DNA of 64,000 nucleotides, taken from Georgenia satyanarayanai (GTDB lineage: Bacteria; Actinomycetota; Actinomycetes; Actinomycetales; Actinomycetaceae). The position numbers and the translations under genes were made by a program. Positions within the stretch are counted from its first letter, which is position 1. Every line of letters starts with the position of its first letter. Below the pieces are notes generated by a model that saw nothing but the letters and a program-made list of their open reading frames with translations, made no database searches and was not told the origin of the DNA. The stretch is from contig NZ_VUKC01000001.1 of assembly GCF_009193135.1 (NCBI RefSeq), positions 434,001-498,000 on the forward strand, in the 5' to 3' direction. Shown here piece after piece: positions 26,724 through 34,842 of the stretch.

Positions 26724-27367
26724 GCGCGCTGCGGGTCGTCGTCGTCGACGACCACCCCGTCTTCCGGCTCGGGATGGCCGGGCTGCTGTCCTCGCTGCCG
26801 GGGGTCGACGTCGTCGGGCAGGCCGACTCCGCCGCCCGGGCGCGCGAGGTCGTCGTGCCCGGCGGGGCCGACGTCGTCCTCATGGACCTCCACCTCGGGG
26901 ACGGGTCCGGCATCGACCTCACCCGCGAGCTCGTCGTCCGCGACCCCGCTCTCGCCGTCCTCGTCGTCACGATGAGCGAGGACGACGCGTCGGTGGCCGC
27001 GGCGCTGCGCGTGGGCGCTCGCGGGTACCTGCTCAAGTCGGCCGGACCGGAGGAGGTGGAGCGGGCGGTGCGGGCGGTCGCGCACGGGGAGGTGATCCTC
27101 GGGCGGGAGGTCGCGGCGCGGGCGCTGTCCGCGCTCGCCCCGGGGCGGGCCGCGGTGCGGCTGCCGTTCCCCGAGCTCACCGCGCGCGAGCGGGAGGTGC
27201 TCGACCTCCTCGCCCGCGGGCTCGACAACGCAACCATCGCCCGTCGGCTCGTGCTCAGCAGCAAGACCGTGCGCAACCACGTCGCCACCATTCTCGCGAA
27301 GCTGGCGTTACCGCATCGGTCGGCCGCCGTCGTGCTCGCCCGGGAGGCGGGGCTGGGCGGCGACTAG
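26720..27367 (+). CDS. NarL/LuxR-type response regulator
   Basis: The 215-residue regulator has a receiver domain with phospho-acceptor Asp56 (VVLMDLHLGDG), switch Thr/Ser in VVTMSEDD and Lys in YLLKSAG, then a LuxR helix-turn-helix (ELTAREREVLDLLARGLDN to SSKTVRNHVATIL). It pairs with the overlapping kinase gene upstream. Its TAG stop shares the palindrome CTAG (27364-27367) with the stop of the convergent second response regulator. The target genes are not evident; the divergent glycosyltransferase operon and the membrane protein at 24055 are candidates by proximity. Confidence 0.92.
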   Translation: MSALRVVVVDDHPVFRLGMAGLLSSLPGVDVVGQADSAARAREVVVPGGADVVLMDLHLGDGSGIDLTRELVVRDPALAVLVVTMSEDDASVAAALRVGARGYLLKSAGPEEVERAVRAVAHGEVILGREVAARALSALAPGRAAVRLPFPELTAREREVLDLLARGLDNATIARRLVLSSKTVRNHVATILAKLALPHRSAAVVLAREAGLGGD

Positions 27368-28026
27368 GACGACGGCGCCGCGAGGAGCCCCAGGTGCAGC
27401 GCCCGCAGGACGGCGCGGGTCCGGTCCCGCACGCCGAGCTTGGCCAGCACGGTGGAGATGTGGTTCTTCACGGTGCCCTCGGCGAGGAAGAGCGCCTCGG
27501 CGATCTCCCGGTTGCTGAAGCCGCTGGCGAGCAGGCGCAGGATCTCCGTCTCGCGCGGGGTGAGCGGCTCAGGGGTGGGCAGGTGGGCGAAGTCGTCCGG
27601 CTGCGGGTGCGACCCGATGCCGCGCAGCAGCCGGTCGGTGAGTGCCGGCTGGACCAGCGTGCCCCCGGCGGCGAGGGTGCGGATCGCCCCGACGAGCTCC
27701 TCCAGGGCGACGTCCTTGAGCAGGTAGCCCCGGGCACCGGCGCGCAGGGCCCGCAGGACGAGCTCGTCGTCGTCGAAGGTGGTGAGCACGAGCACAGGGA
27801 CGTCGCTGCCGCGGTCGCGCAGCGCCTCGAGGGTGGCGATGCCGTCGCGGCCGGGCATGCGCAGGTCGAGTAGGAGGACGTCCGGCTCGAGCTCGGTCAC
27901 CCGCTCCAGCGCCTCGTCACCGTCACCCGCGTTGCCCACCACCTCGACGTCGCTGCTCAGGACGAGCAGGCTCGCCAGCCCCTGGCGCATGAGGGCCTGG
28001 TCGTCGGTGACGACGACGCGGATCAC
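27364..28026 (-). CDS. NarL/LuxR-type response regulator (paired with kinase at 28023)
   Basis: The 220-residue regulator starts at GTG 28026, overlapping the kinase stop by four bases. Phospho-acceptor Asp54 is in VLLLDLRMPGRDG, and the conserved Lys in YLLKDV. The C-terminal LuxR domain carries PLTPRETEILRLLASGFSN and EGTVKNHISTVLAKLGV. With its kinase and the divergent ABC pair this is the common DesKR-like or drug-efflux arrangement, in which the regulator controls the transporter promoter. Confidence 0.93.
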   Translation of the reverse strand: MIRVVVTDDQALMRQGLASLLVLSSDVEVVGNAGDGDEALERVTELEPDVLLLDLRMPGRDGIATLEALRDRGSDVPVLVLTTFDDDELVLRALRAGARGYLLKDVALEELVGAIRTLAAGGTLVQPALTDRLLRGIGSHPQPDDFAHLPTPEPLTPRETEILRLLASGFSNREIAEALFLAEGTVKNHISTVLAKLGVRDRTRAVLRALHLGLLAAPSS

Positions 28027-29177
28027 ACGACCGCCTCCTGGCGCACGGGGAGCTCGACGCTCACCCGGAAGCCGGAGCTCCCGTCGACCCGGACGCGCCC
28101 GCCCAGCGCCTCGGCGCGCTCGCGCAGGCCGGTGAGACCGTGGCCGGGCGTGAGGGGTGCGGCGCCCCAGCCGTCGTCGTGGGCCTCCAGCCGCACGGCG
28201 CCGCCGTCGGGGTGGAGGGTGATCCACAGGTTCTCCGCCTCGGCGTGGCGGATGGCGTTGGTGGCGATCTCCTGCACGGCCCGGACGAGCGCGACGGCGT
28301 GGTCGTCGTCGACCTCGAGGCCCGCCTCGACGTCGAGGTGGACGCGCGGGCGGGGTATCTCCTCGACGACCCCGGCCAGCACGGCCGGCAGGTCGAAGGT
28401 GCGCTCGCGCTGGGTCCCGACGACGGAGCGGACGTCGGCGAGCAGCTCCTTGGCCAGCCCGCGGGCGCGGTGGACGTGGTCGCGCGCCGGGCCCTCGACC
28501 TGGTGGCTGGCGACCTCGAGCTCCACCGCGAGCACGGTGAGCTGGTGGCCGAGGACGTCGTGGAGCTCGCGCGAGATGCGCAGCCGCTCCTGCGCCTGGC
28601 TCGACTCGGCGAGGAGCGCGCTCGTGCTCCGGAGCTCGACGTGGGTGACGGAGAGGTCCGCGAGTGCCTGCTCCACCCGGCGCTGGGACCACACCATGGC
28701 GGCGGTTGCGGCCTGCAGCAGCGTGTACAGGACGGTCATGAGGAGGAGCTCGACGGGCCGGTTGGCGGTGTTGACGAGCGGCCCGAGTGCCGCACCCGTC
28801 GCGAGGACGACGGTGGAGTTCCACGCGATGACGCCGGCGATGCCGCGGGCGCCCAGGTGGAGGGCGGCGATGGCAGCGGTGAGCACGAGGAGGATGAGGG
28901 CGGGTCCGCCGCGACTGGGGGAGAGCAGGACGACGACGTTGATGAGCAGCACGGGCGGAGCGACGAGCAGCAGCCGTCCGCGCGACGTGGCCGGCGTGCT
29001 GCGCGCGGACGCGAGCACGAGAGTGACGAGGTAGCCGACGAACGCGACGAGCCACGGCACGAGGTAGGCCCACGACCCGGCCGCGAGCACCGTGGCCCCC
29101 TCGACCGCGCCGACGACCACGCACAGGACGAGCATGCTGACGCCGGCCCAGACCTGGACCCGGCCGGTGCGCTCCAT
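28023..29177 (-). CDS. DesK-like sensor histidine kinase
   Basis: The 384-residue kinase has six predicted membrane segments in residues 8-165, a short coiled linker, and the HisKA_3 site His206 (RISRELHDVLGHQ). The ATP-binding part contains VQEIATNAIRHAEA and AHDDGWG. The ATG has no ribosome-binding site; TAGGGT ends 6 nt upstream, so it is probably leaderless. Little external sequence is exposed, which suits sensing of membrane state or a membrane-active compound. Divergent from the ABC-2 exporter genes at 29320. Confidence 0.92.
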   Translation of the reverse strand: MERTGRVQVWAGVSMLVLCVVVGAVEGATVLAAGSWAYLVPWLVAFVGYLVTLVLASARSTPATSRGRLLLVAPPVLLINVVVLLSPSRGGPALILLVLTAAIAALHLGARGIAGVIAWNSTVVLATGAALGPLVNTANRPVELLLMTVLYTLLQAATAAMVWSQRRVEQALADLSVTHVELRSTSALLAESSQAQERLRISRELHDVLGHQLTVLAVELEVASHQVEGPARDHVHRARGLAKELLADVRSVVGTQRERTFDLPAVLAGVVEEIPRPRVHLDVEAGLEVDDDHAVALVRAVQEIATNAIRHAEAENLWITLHPDGGAVRLEAHDDGWGAAPLTPGHGLTGLRERAEALGGRVRVDGSSGFRVSVELPVRQEAVV

Positions 29178-29183
29178 ACGGCC

Positions 29184-29189
29184 ACCCTA
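29184..29189 (-). promoter_or_regulatory. Predicted -10 box of leaderless DesK-like kinase promoter
   Basis: TAGGGT on the minus strand lies 6 nt before the ATG at 29177. Confidence 0.5.
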
Positions 29190-29223
29190 GTCAGTCGCCC
29201 GTGGGCCGAAACAGGTGCCGGAA

Positions 29224-29244
29224 GTCATGGCCCGGGCCGATGAC
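29224..29244. promoter_or_regulatory. Candidate response-regulator operator before the ABC exporter
   Basis: GTCATGGCCCGGGCC-G-ATGAC is a near-perfect 21-bp dyad (GTCAT ... ATGAC round GGCCCGGGCC). It sits in the divergent gap between the two-component genes and the ABC genes, where NarL-family regulators usually bind. Confidence 0.5.
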
Positions 29245-29319
29245 GACCGGCAGATGTGCCGCCACGGGGCCGCTTCCTAGCGTGGTGGACGTACCGCACC
29301 GACCACCCGAGGAGGACCC

Positions 29320-30252
29320 GTGCCGGTTGTCGAGATCGAGGACCTGCGCAAGGTCTACAGCGGCCGCGCCGTCGTCGACGGCGTGAGCCTCACCGTCGAG
29401 GCCGGGGAGATCCTTGGGGTCCTCGGCCGCAACGGCGCGGGGAAGACGACGACGGTCGAGTGCGCGCTCGGCCTGCGTCGGCCCGACGGCGGCCGGGTCC
29501 GGGTGCTCGGGGTGGACCCGCGACGCGAGCGTGCGCGGGTACAGCAGGTTGTCGGGGTGCAGCTCCAGAAGGGGTACCTCCACATGAACCTCACGGTGAT
29601 CGAGCTGGTACGGATGTACCGCTCCTTCTACCGGGAGGGACTCGACCCGGACCCACTCGTCGAGAGACTTGGTCTGGCTGGGGTGCGCGACACGCGGTCG
29701 GAGAACCTCTCCGGAGGCCAGTACCAGCGCCTCAACATCGCGCTCGCGCTCGTCGGCAAGCCGCGGCTCGCCGTGCTCGACGAGCTCACCACGGGCCTGG
29801 ACTCCCCTGCGCGGCGCGACATGTGGCGGCTGGTCGAGGAGATGCGCGAGGAGGGCCTCACCGTGGTCCTCGTCAGTCACTTCATGGAGGAGGCCGAGCG
29901 GCTGAGCGACCGTGTCGCCGTCCTCGACGGCGGGAAGCTCGTCGCCCTCGACAGCCCGGCCGCTCTCGTCGCGGGCGTCGACGGCGCGGAGGGCGTGGAC
30001 TTCCGGGCGCACGGGCCCCTCGACCCGGCCGTGCTCGCGGCACTGCCAGGCGTCACCGACGTCGTCGTCGACGGTGACGAAGTCCGGGTGGACGGTCGCG
30101 GTGACCTCGTCACGGGCATCACCTCGGCGCTCGTGCGCCACGGTGTCCCCGCGACCGACTTCCGCACCCGCACCGCCACCCTCGACGACGCGTTCCTCCA
30201 GCTCACCGGCCAGGAGCTCGGTGAGCCGGTGGACGACCCCGACCTCACCTGA
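29320..30252 (+). CDS. ABC-2 type exporter, ATP-binding subunit
   Basis: The 310-residue ATPase has Walker A GRNGAGKTT (36-44), signature LSGGQ (130-134) and Walker B AVLDEL (D154-E155; Leu replaces the usual Pro). The C-terminal third is an extension of about 80 residues as in DrrA/NatA-type proteins. GTG 29320 follows GAGGAGG. It pairs with the permease 13 bp downstream. Drug, peptide or lipid efflux is the usual role for this family next to a DesKR-like system; the substrate is unknown. Confidence 0.93.
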   Translation: MPVVEIEDLRKVYSGRAVVDGVSLTVEAGEILGVLGRNGAGKTTTVECALGLRRPDGGRVRVLGVDPRRERARVQQVVGVQLQKGYLHMNLTVIELVRMYRSFYREGLDPDPLVERLGLAGVRDTRSENLSGGQYQRLNIALALVGKPRLAVLDELTTGLDSPARRDMWRLVEEMREEGLTVVLVSHFMEEAERLSDRVAVLDGGKLVALDSPAALVAGVDGAEGVDFRAHGPLDPAVLAALPGVTDVVVDGDEVRVDGRGDLVTGITSALVRHGVPATDFRTRTATLDDAFLQLTGQELGEPVDDPDLT

Positions 30253-30265
30253 GAAGGAGCCCACG

Positions 30266-31042
30266 ATGACCACGACGACGTTGCCGCCCGCCCGCCGGCT
30301 CCCGGCCGCCGCCTGGGGCCAGATGCTCCTCGCCGAGGCACGGATGATCGTCCGCGACACCTCCGGGCTCATCGTCCCGATCGGCTTCCCCGTCCTACTC
30401 CTCGTGATGAACGGCCTCGGTCAGGACGGCGAGCAGGTGCTGCCCGGCGGTGGCACCGTGATGAACGCGATCATCATGCCGCTGACGATCTCCATGGTCG
30501 TCACCCTCGTCGGCGTCGTGAACATGCCCTCGTTCCTCTCGAGCTACCGCAGGTACGGGGTGCTGCGGCGGCTCGCCGCGACGCCCGCCCGCCCGGCGCT
30601 GATCCTCGTCGCCCAGATGGCCGTGAGCCTGGTGCAGATCCTGCTCGGCGTCGGGCTCATGATGGTGATCGGCGCCGTCTTCTTCGGGGTCACCCTGCCG
30701 GAGGGTCTGGGCTGGGCACTGTTCGTGGGGGCGCTACTCCTCGCCGCGATGTACGGCATCGGCGCGCTGGTCGCCGCCGTCGCGCCCACCGTCAACGCCG
30801 CGCTCGCCCTCGGTCTGGTGGCCTTCTTCCTCATGCTCGCCCTCGGCGGGGGCCTCGGGCCGATCGCGACGCTGCCCCAGGCGATGCAGACCGTCGGTGA
30901 GGCGCTGCCCTACGGCGCCGGCAACGCGGCGCTCGCGGCGGCGTGGACCGGCGCGCAGCCCGAGACGGCGCACCTGGTAGCACTCGGTGTGTGGGCCGTG
31001 GTGACCGGGGTGCTCGCCGCCCGGCTCTTCCGCTGGACCTGA
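30266..31042 (+). CDS. ABC-2 type exporter, permease subunit
   Basis: The 258-residue permease has six predicted membrane helices. The cytoplasmic loop SSYRRYGVLRRLAATPARP is the coupling motif of DrrB/YadH-like permeases. GAAGGAG precedes the ATG. It should form a 2+2 complex with the ATPase encoded upstream. The last residues (ARLFRWT) match the short basic ends common in this family. It ends 9 bp before a convergent gene. Confidence 0.93.
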   Translation: MTTTTLPPARRLPAAAWGQMLLAEARMIVRDTSGLIVPIGFPVLLLVMNGLGQDGEQVLPGGGTVMNAIIMPLTISMVVTLVGVVNMPSFLSSYRRYGVLRRLAATPARPALILVAQMAVSLVQILLGVGLMMVIGAVFFGVTLPEGLGWALFVGALLLAAMYGIGALVAAVAPTVNAALALGLVAFFLMLALGGGLGPIATLPQAMQTVGEALPYGAGNAALAAAWTGAQPETAHLVALGVWAVVTGVLAARLFRWT

Positions 31043-31051
31043 GCCGGCGCG

Positions 31052-31708
31052 CTACCGCGGCAGGCGTACCGTCGTCGTGAGGTCGGTGACGCTCGGTGCG
31101 CGCGGTGTCGAGCCGAAGCCGAAGCGCACGGGCGGGTCCAGCGGGTGGAGAGGTCCGAGGTCGGCGCCCTCCCACGTGGTCTCGGCGGCGAGGACCCGGT
31201 GGAGGTCGCGGGCGCCGTAGTACTCGGTGCGTCCGCCACCCGCGGAGCCGCGGGTCCGGACACCGCGCAGCAGCACCCGGGCGGCCGGGTCGGTGACCCG
31301 GGTGAGTGCCGGGGCGGTAGCGACAGGGCCGGGCACCAGCCGGAGCACCCGGCCCAGCCAGGGTCGCTTGCCCACGTGCAGCCGTGCCCGCAGCGGGCCG
31401 GCGTCGACCCGCACCGTCTGCCCCGCCGCGCTGGGGGCCGCCGCGAGCGGCCGCCCGTCCACCGTGACCGTGACGGAGGTGAGTACCGTGGAGTCGAAGG
31501 TGTAGGTGGAGGCGACGAAGTCGGCCACCTCCGCCGACGGCGCGAGGAGGACCCGGTGCCCGTCGCGCCGCTCGACCATGACGTCGGCGAAGGCTCCGAG
31601 CGGGGAGTCGTGCCAGGCGCCGAGGACGAACCGGGTGCCCCCGGGGGTGCCCCAGCCCGCGATGCGTCCGGTGAAGTGCCACGAGAGTCGGGTCGGCATG
31701 CCTCCCAT
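31052..31708 (-). CDS. Conserved hypothetical protein
   Basis: The 218-residue soluble protein begins MGGMPTRLSWHFTGRIAGWG and shows the phrase GAFADVMVERRDGHRVLLAP, a pattern I recall in unannotated actinobacterial proteins. The C-terminal half has LRARLHVGKRPWLGRVLRL and YYGARDLHRV. No signal peptide, membrane segment or catalytic motif is visible. The second ATG (31699) is an alternative start, and neither is preceded by a clear ribosome-binding site. It is divergent from mnmA. Confidence 0.75.
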   Translation of the reverse strand: MGGMPTRLSWHFTGRIAGWGTPGGTRFVLGAWHDSPLGAFADVMVERRDGHRVLLAPSAEVADFVASTYTFDSTVLTSVTVTVDGRPLAAAPSAAGQTVRVDAGPLRARLHVGKRPWLGRVLRLVPGPVATAPALTRVTDPAARVLLRGVRTRGSAGGGRTEYYGARDLHRVLAAETTWEGADLGPLHPLDPPVRFGFGSTPRAPSVTDLTTTVRLPR

Positions 31709-31886
31709 CGTCGGGGGTGCGCGCCCGTGGCGCGCGACCGGGTGGCGACCCGGACGCCGCGGCCGGAGGTAGGCGCGTAAGCTCGGCGGTCGCCGCCTCG
31801 AGGAAGCAGCGACCGCGGCACGGATCGCGGTGAGGTCGTCGGCGGGCCGTACCCTCGTGGGGGCACACGGAAAGGGGTCGATACGC

Positions 31887-33002
31887 ATGCGCGTACTCGC
31901 AGCACTGTCCGGCGGGGTGGACTCCGCCGTCGCGGCCGCGCGCGCCGTCGAGGCGGGGCACGACGTCGTCGGCGTCCACATGGCGCTGTCGCGCTCGCGG
32001 GCCCAGCACCGCACCGGCTCCCGCGGCTGCTGCTCCATCGAGGACGCCTCCGACGCCCGCCGGGCCGCCGACGTCCTCGGCATCCCGTACTACGTGTGGG
32101 ACCTGTCGGAGGAGTTCGAGGAGACCGTCGTCGCCGACTTCCTCTCCGAGTACGCCGCCGGCCGCACCCCCAACCCCTGCGTGCGCTGCAACGAGCACAT
32201 CAAGTTCTCCGCCCTGCTCGACCGCGGGCTCGCGCTCGGCTTCGACGCCGTCGCCACCGGCCACTACGCGCGCATCGTCGAGGGGCCCGGCGGCGCTCGT
32301 GAGCTCCACCGCGCCGCCGACCTCGCCAAGGACCAGTCCTACGTCCTCGCCGTCATGGGCGCCGACCGCCTCGCCCGCTCGCTCTTCCCGCTCGGTGACG
32401 TCGCCTCCAAGGACGAGGTGCGCGCCGAAGCCGCCGTTCGCGGGCTGTCGGTCTCGGCCAAGCCGGACTCCTACGACATCTGCTTCGTCGCCGACGGCGA
32501 CACCCAGGGCTTCCTCCGCGACCGCCTCGGCGCCCAGCCGGGTGCCGTCCTCGACCACGAGGGCAACGAGGTCGGCCGCCACGACGGCGCCTACGCCTAC
32601 ACCGTCGGGCAGCGCAAGGGCCTGGCCCTGGGCCGGCCCGCGGCCGACGGCAAGCCCCGCTACGTGCTGCGCACCGACCCGCGCGCCAACACGGTCGTCG
32701 TCGGTCCCGGGGAGCTCCTCTCGGTCACCGAGCTCGCCGCCGACCAGACCGTCTGGCTCGCGGGCGACGTCCCCGCCGGGAACTGGACGACGGCGCAGGT
32801 CCAGGTTCGCGCCCACGGCACCCCGACCCCCGCGCGGGTCCGCCGCGACGGCGACACGCTCCTCGTGCAGCTCGACACCCCGCTGCGCGGCATGGCGCCG
32901 GGTCAGTCGGTGGTGGTCTACGCCGGCACGCGCGTCCTCGGCCAGGCGACCCTCACGAGTGCGGGCCGCGGCGCGGTGCCGGCCCTCGCCCCCGCCCCCT
33001 GA
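31887..33002 (+). CDS. mnmA: tRNA-specific 2-thiouridylase MnmA
   Basis: The 371-residue enzyme thiolates U34 of Lys/Glu/Gln tRNAs using sulfur from a cysteine desulfurase and ATP. The PP-loop [12 protein letters not shown] is at residues 5-16. The catalytic cysteines lie in [13 protein letters not shown] and [25 protein letters not shown] precedes the ATG, and a TACCCT box about 30 bp upstream is a possible -10. Its expected sulfur donor is the desulfurase at 14488. The stop codon is followed at once by a half copy of the CAATTGG repeat. Confidence 0.96.
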   Translation: MRVLAALSGGVDSAVAAARAVEAGHDVVGVHMALSRSRAQHRTGSRGCCSIEDASDARRAADVLGIPYYVWDLSEEFEETVVADFLSEYAAGRTPNPCVRCNEHIKFSALLDRGLALGFDAVATGHYARIVEGPGGARELHRAADLAKDQSYVLAVMGADRLARSLFPLGDVASKDEVRAEAAVRGLSVSAKPDSYDICFVADGDTQGFLRDRLGAQPGAVLDHEGNEVGRHDGAYAYTVGQRKGLALGRPAADGKPRYVLRTDPRANTVVVGPGELLSVTELAADQTVWLAGDVPAGNWTTAQVQVRAHGTPTPARVRRDGDTLLVQLDTPLRGMAPGQSVVVYAGTRVLGQATLTSAGRGAVPALAPAP

Positions 33003-33030
33003 GTTCGCAATTGGTGGGCTGACCGACGCT
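33003..33030. repeat. Half copy of the CAATTGG interspersed repeat
   Basis: TTCGCAATTGGT then GCTGACCGACGC matches one arm and inner stem of the 13324-13397 element. It follows the mnmA stop directly and again lies between convergent genes. The second arm is absent. Confidence 0.6.
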
Positions 33031-33047
33031 GCCCGGCCGGAGGTGGT

Positions 33048-33707
33048 TCAGACGCGGCCGAGCCGGGCCATCGTCGCCTCGAAGACCTCCGTGGCAGCGT
33101 CGGAGCGCTCGTCCCGGACCAGCTCCCAGGCGACGGACGGGGACAGGGTGAACGCCGGGATGCCCGCGGCAGCGAGGCGTGCCGCGTCATCAGCCGTGCG
33201 GAGGCTGGCCGCGAGGACCTCGGTGCGGCCACCGGCGGCGATCTCGTGCATCGCCACGACGTCGGCGAGGGCGTCGGCGCCGGAGTCGGCCATCCGGCCG
33301 ACGTAGGGGGCCACGTAGCGTGCCCCGATGCTGCACGCCACGACCATCTGGCTCGGGCGGTACACCGCGGTGAGCAGGACCTCGACGCCCTGGCCGACGA
33401 GCGTGGCCGCGGCCGGGACGCCGACCACCGTGCACGGGACCTTGACGATGGTGCGCGCATCGACGTCGAGCAGGTGGGAGGCGTTGGCGAGGAGCTCCTC
33501 GCGCGTCTCCCCCCAGGTCTGGAGGCACACCTCCCGGGCGCCGGCGGCCCGCGCCCACCGGTTGATCCGCGGGAGGTCGGCCGTGACGGCCCCGCCGCGC
33601 TCGAGAATGGTGGGGTTGGTCGTCAGTCCCATGAACGCGCCGGTGGCAAAGAGGTCCTCCGTCGCGCGCTGGTCGGCGGAGTCGACGAAGAGTTTTGGGG
33701 CGTGCAT
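33048..33707 (-). CDS. Transaldolase / fructose-6-phosphate aldolase family protein
   Basis: The 219-residue protein matches the short TalC/FSA-type transaldolases. It begins with LFVDSADQRATEDLF, then GLTTNPTILERGG. The Schiff-base lysine is Lys89 in TIVKVPCT. AGGAGG precedes the ATG. Such enzymes cleave or make ketose phosphates through a dihydroxyacetone unit. It is divergent from the sugar operon and shares its regulator gene, so it probably acts on the phosphorylated sugar made by the kinase and isomerase. Transaldolase or aldolase activity cannot be told apart from the sequence. Confidence 0.85.
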   Translation of the reverse strand: MHAPKLFVDSADQRATEDLFATGAFMGLTTNPTILERGGAVTADLPRINRWARAAGAREVCLQTWGETREELLANASHLLDVDARTIVKVPCTVVGVPAAATLVGQGVEVLLTAVYRPSQMVVACSIGARYVAPYVGRMADSGADALADVVAMHEIAAGGRTEVLAASLRTADDAARLAAAGIPAFTLSPSVAWELVRDERSDAATEVFEATMARLGRV

Positions 33708-33740
33708 GGGGTCCTCCTGGGTCGATCGGCGCGTTCCACA

Positions 33741-33756
33741 ATGCCGCATGCGGCAT
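33741..33756. promoter_or_regulatory. Perfect 16-bp palindrome upstream of the transaldolase gene
   Basis: ATGCCGCATGCGGCAT lies 34 bp before the transaldolase ATG and 23 bp past the regulator stop. It could be an operator. It differs from the palindrome over the regulator start, so a second regulator or a terminator stem are alternatives. Confidence 0.5.
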
Positions 33757-33778
33757 GTCTCACAGGCACCGGAAGCGC

Positions 33779-34741
33779 TCAGATGAGCGGATCCTCCTGG
33801 AGGAGGAGCCGAGCTACGGCTTCGTCGGTGACGAGCGCGTTGGCGATGCCGGCGAGCAGCACGCTCCGGATGGCCTTGGCCTTGGTGACGTGCCCTGCCA
33901 CGGCAACCACCGTCGGGACGGCCCGCAGCTCGACGCTGCTGATGCCCATGATCCGCTCGACCACGGGGCTGTCGATCTCCCTCCCCTCGGCGTCGAGGAG
34001 GATCCCGCCCGTCTCCGCCTGGAGTCCCATGGCGGTGAGGGCCGCCTGGTCCTGGGTGGAGAAGAAGGTGCGCAGCTGGGAGTTCGCCGGGTTCCAGCTG
34101 CCCACCGCGACGACGGCGACGGACACCGAGCGGAACCGGTCGAAGGCCTCAGCGACGCCCGGGGAGTGTCGCAGGCTCCGCGCCGTGGCCGCGTCAGGCA
34201 CGAGGAGCGGGGTGTACAGCGGAAAGGCGTCGTCCTTGGTGATGCTCGAGAGGATCCGGACGAGCTCCATCGAGTTCTCGCCCGGGTTGCCAGCGATGCC
34301 GGACAGCTGGACGACGGGGACCCGGGGAAGGCTGACCGTCGCCTCGGCCAACGCCTTGATGGTGCGTCCCCAGCTGACGCCGAGGACGTCGCCCTCGGCG
34401 AGGAGCGTGGTGAGGAGCCGCGCGCCGGCGTCCCCGAGCAGCCTGCGTACCTCCGGCTCCGTCCGCTGCTCGGTCGGGACGACGACGGCGTGGTTCAGCC
34501 CGTAGCGCTGCTTGAGCCGGACCGAGAGCTCGCTCGCCCGGGTCGTCGGCCGGTGAAGGGTGATCCGGACGGCGCCGCGGTGCACCGCCTCCTCGAGCAT
34601 CCTCGCCACCTTGAAGCGGGACAGCCCCAGAGTGGTGGCGATCTCCACCTTGCTCTCGTTGCTGAAGTAGTACCGGCGCGCGACGTCGATGAGGAGCTCG
34701 TCGTGCGTCAACGGCGACCCGTCTGGCCGATGTGTGCTCAT
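33779..34741 (-). CDS. SorC/DeoR-family sugar-responsive transcriptional regulator
   Basis: The 320-residue regulator has an N-terminal helix-turn-helix (residues 15-60, YYFSNESKVEIATTLGLSRF) and the SorC sugar-phosphate-binding domain (LGVSWGRTIKALAEA, VVQLSGIAGNPGENSMELVR, AVVAVGSWNP). It likely binds a phosphorylated sugar made by the neighbouring kinase, as LsrR does. The ATG overlaps a 20-bp palindrome and follows TAGTGT by 6 nt, so it is probably leaderless and self-regulated. It lies divergent from the kinase-transporter operon. Confidence 0.92.
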   Translation of the reverse strand: MSTHRPDGSPLTHDELLIDVARRYYFSNESKVEIATTLGLSRFKVARMLEEAVHRGAVRITLHRPTTRASELSVRLKQRYGLNHAVVVPTEQRTEPEVRRLLGDAGARLLTTLLAEGDVLGVSWGRTIKALAEATVSLPRVPVVQLSGIAGNPGENSMELVRILSSITKDDAFPLYTPLLVPDAATARSLRHSPGVAEAFDRFRSVSVAVVAVGSWNPANSQLRTFFSTQDQAALTAMGLQAETGGILLDAEGREIDSPVVERIMGISSVELRAVPTVVAVAGHVTKAKAIRSVLLAGIANALVTDEAVARLLLQEDPLI

Positions 34742-34751
34742 ATGAGCACAC
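34732..34751. promoter_or_regulatory. Perfect 20-bp palindromic operator over the SorC regulator start
   Basis: GTGTGCTCATATGAGCACAC spans from inside the -10 box (TAGTGT, 34748-34753 on the minus strand) past the regulator start codon at 34741. A bound regulator would block its own transcription and could also act on the divergent kinase promoter about 90 bp away. Confidence 0.75.
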
Positions 34752-34842
34752 TAGCTTTGGACGACGGCCCTTGTCGATGACTCAATGGGCGAACCCCGCG
34801 GGCAGCCGCCGGAGGGTCCGGAAGGCTCAGTGAGGAGAGGCA

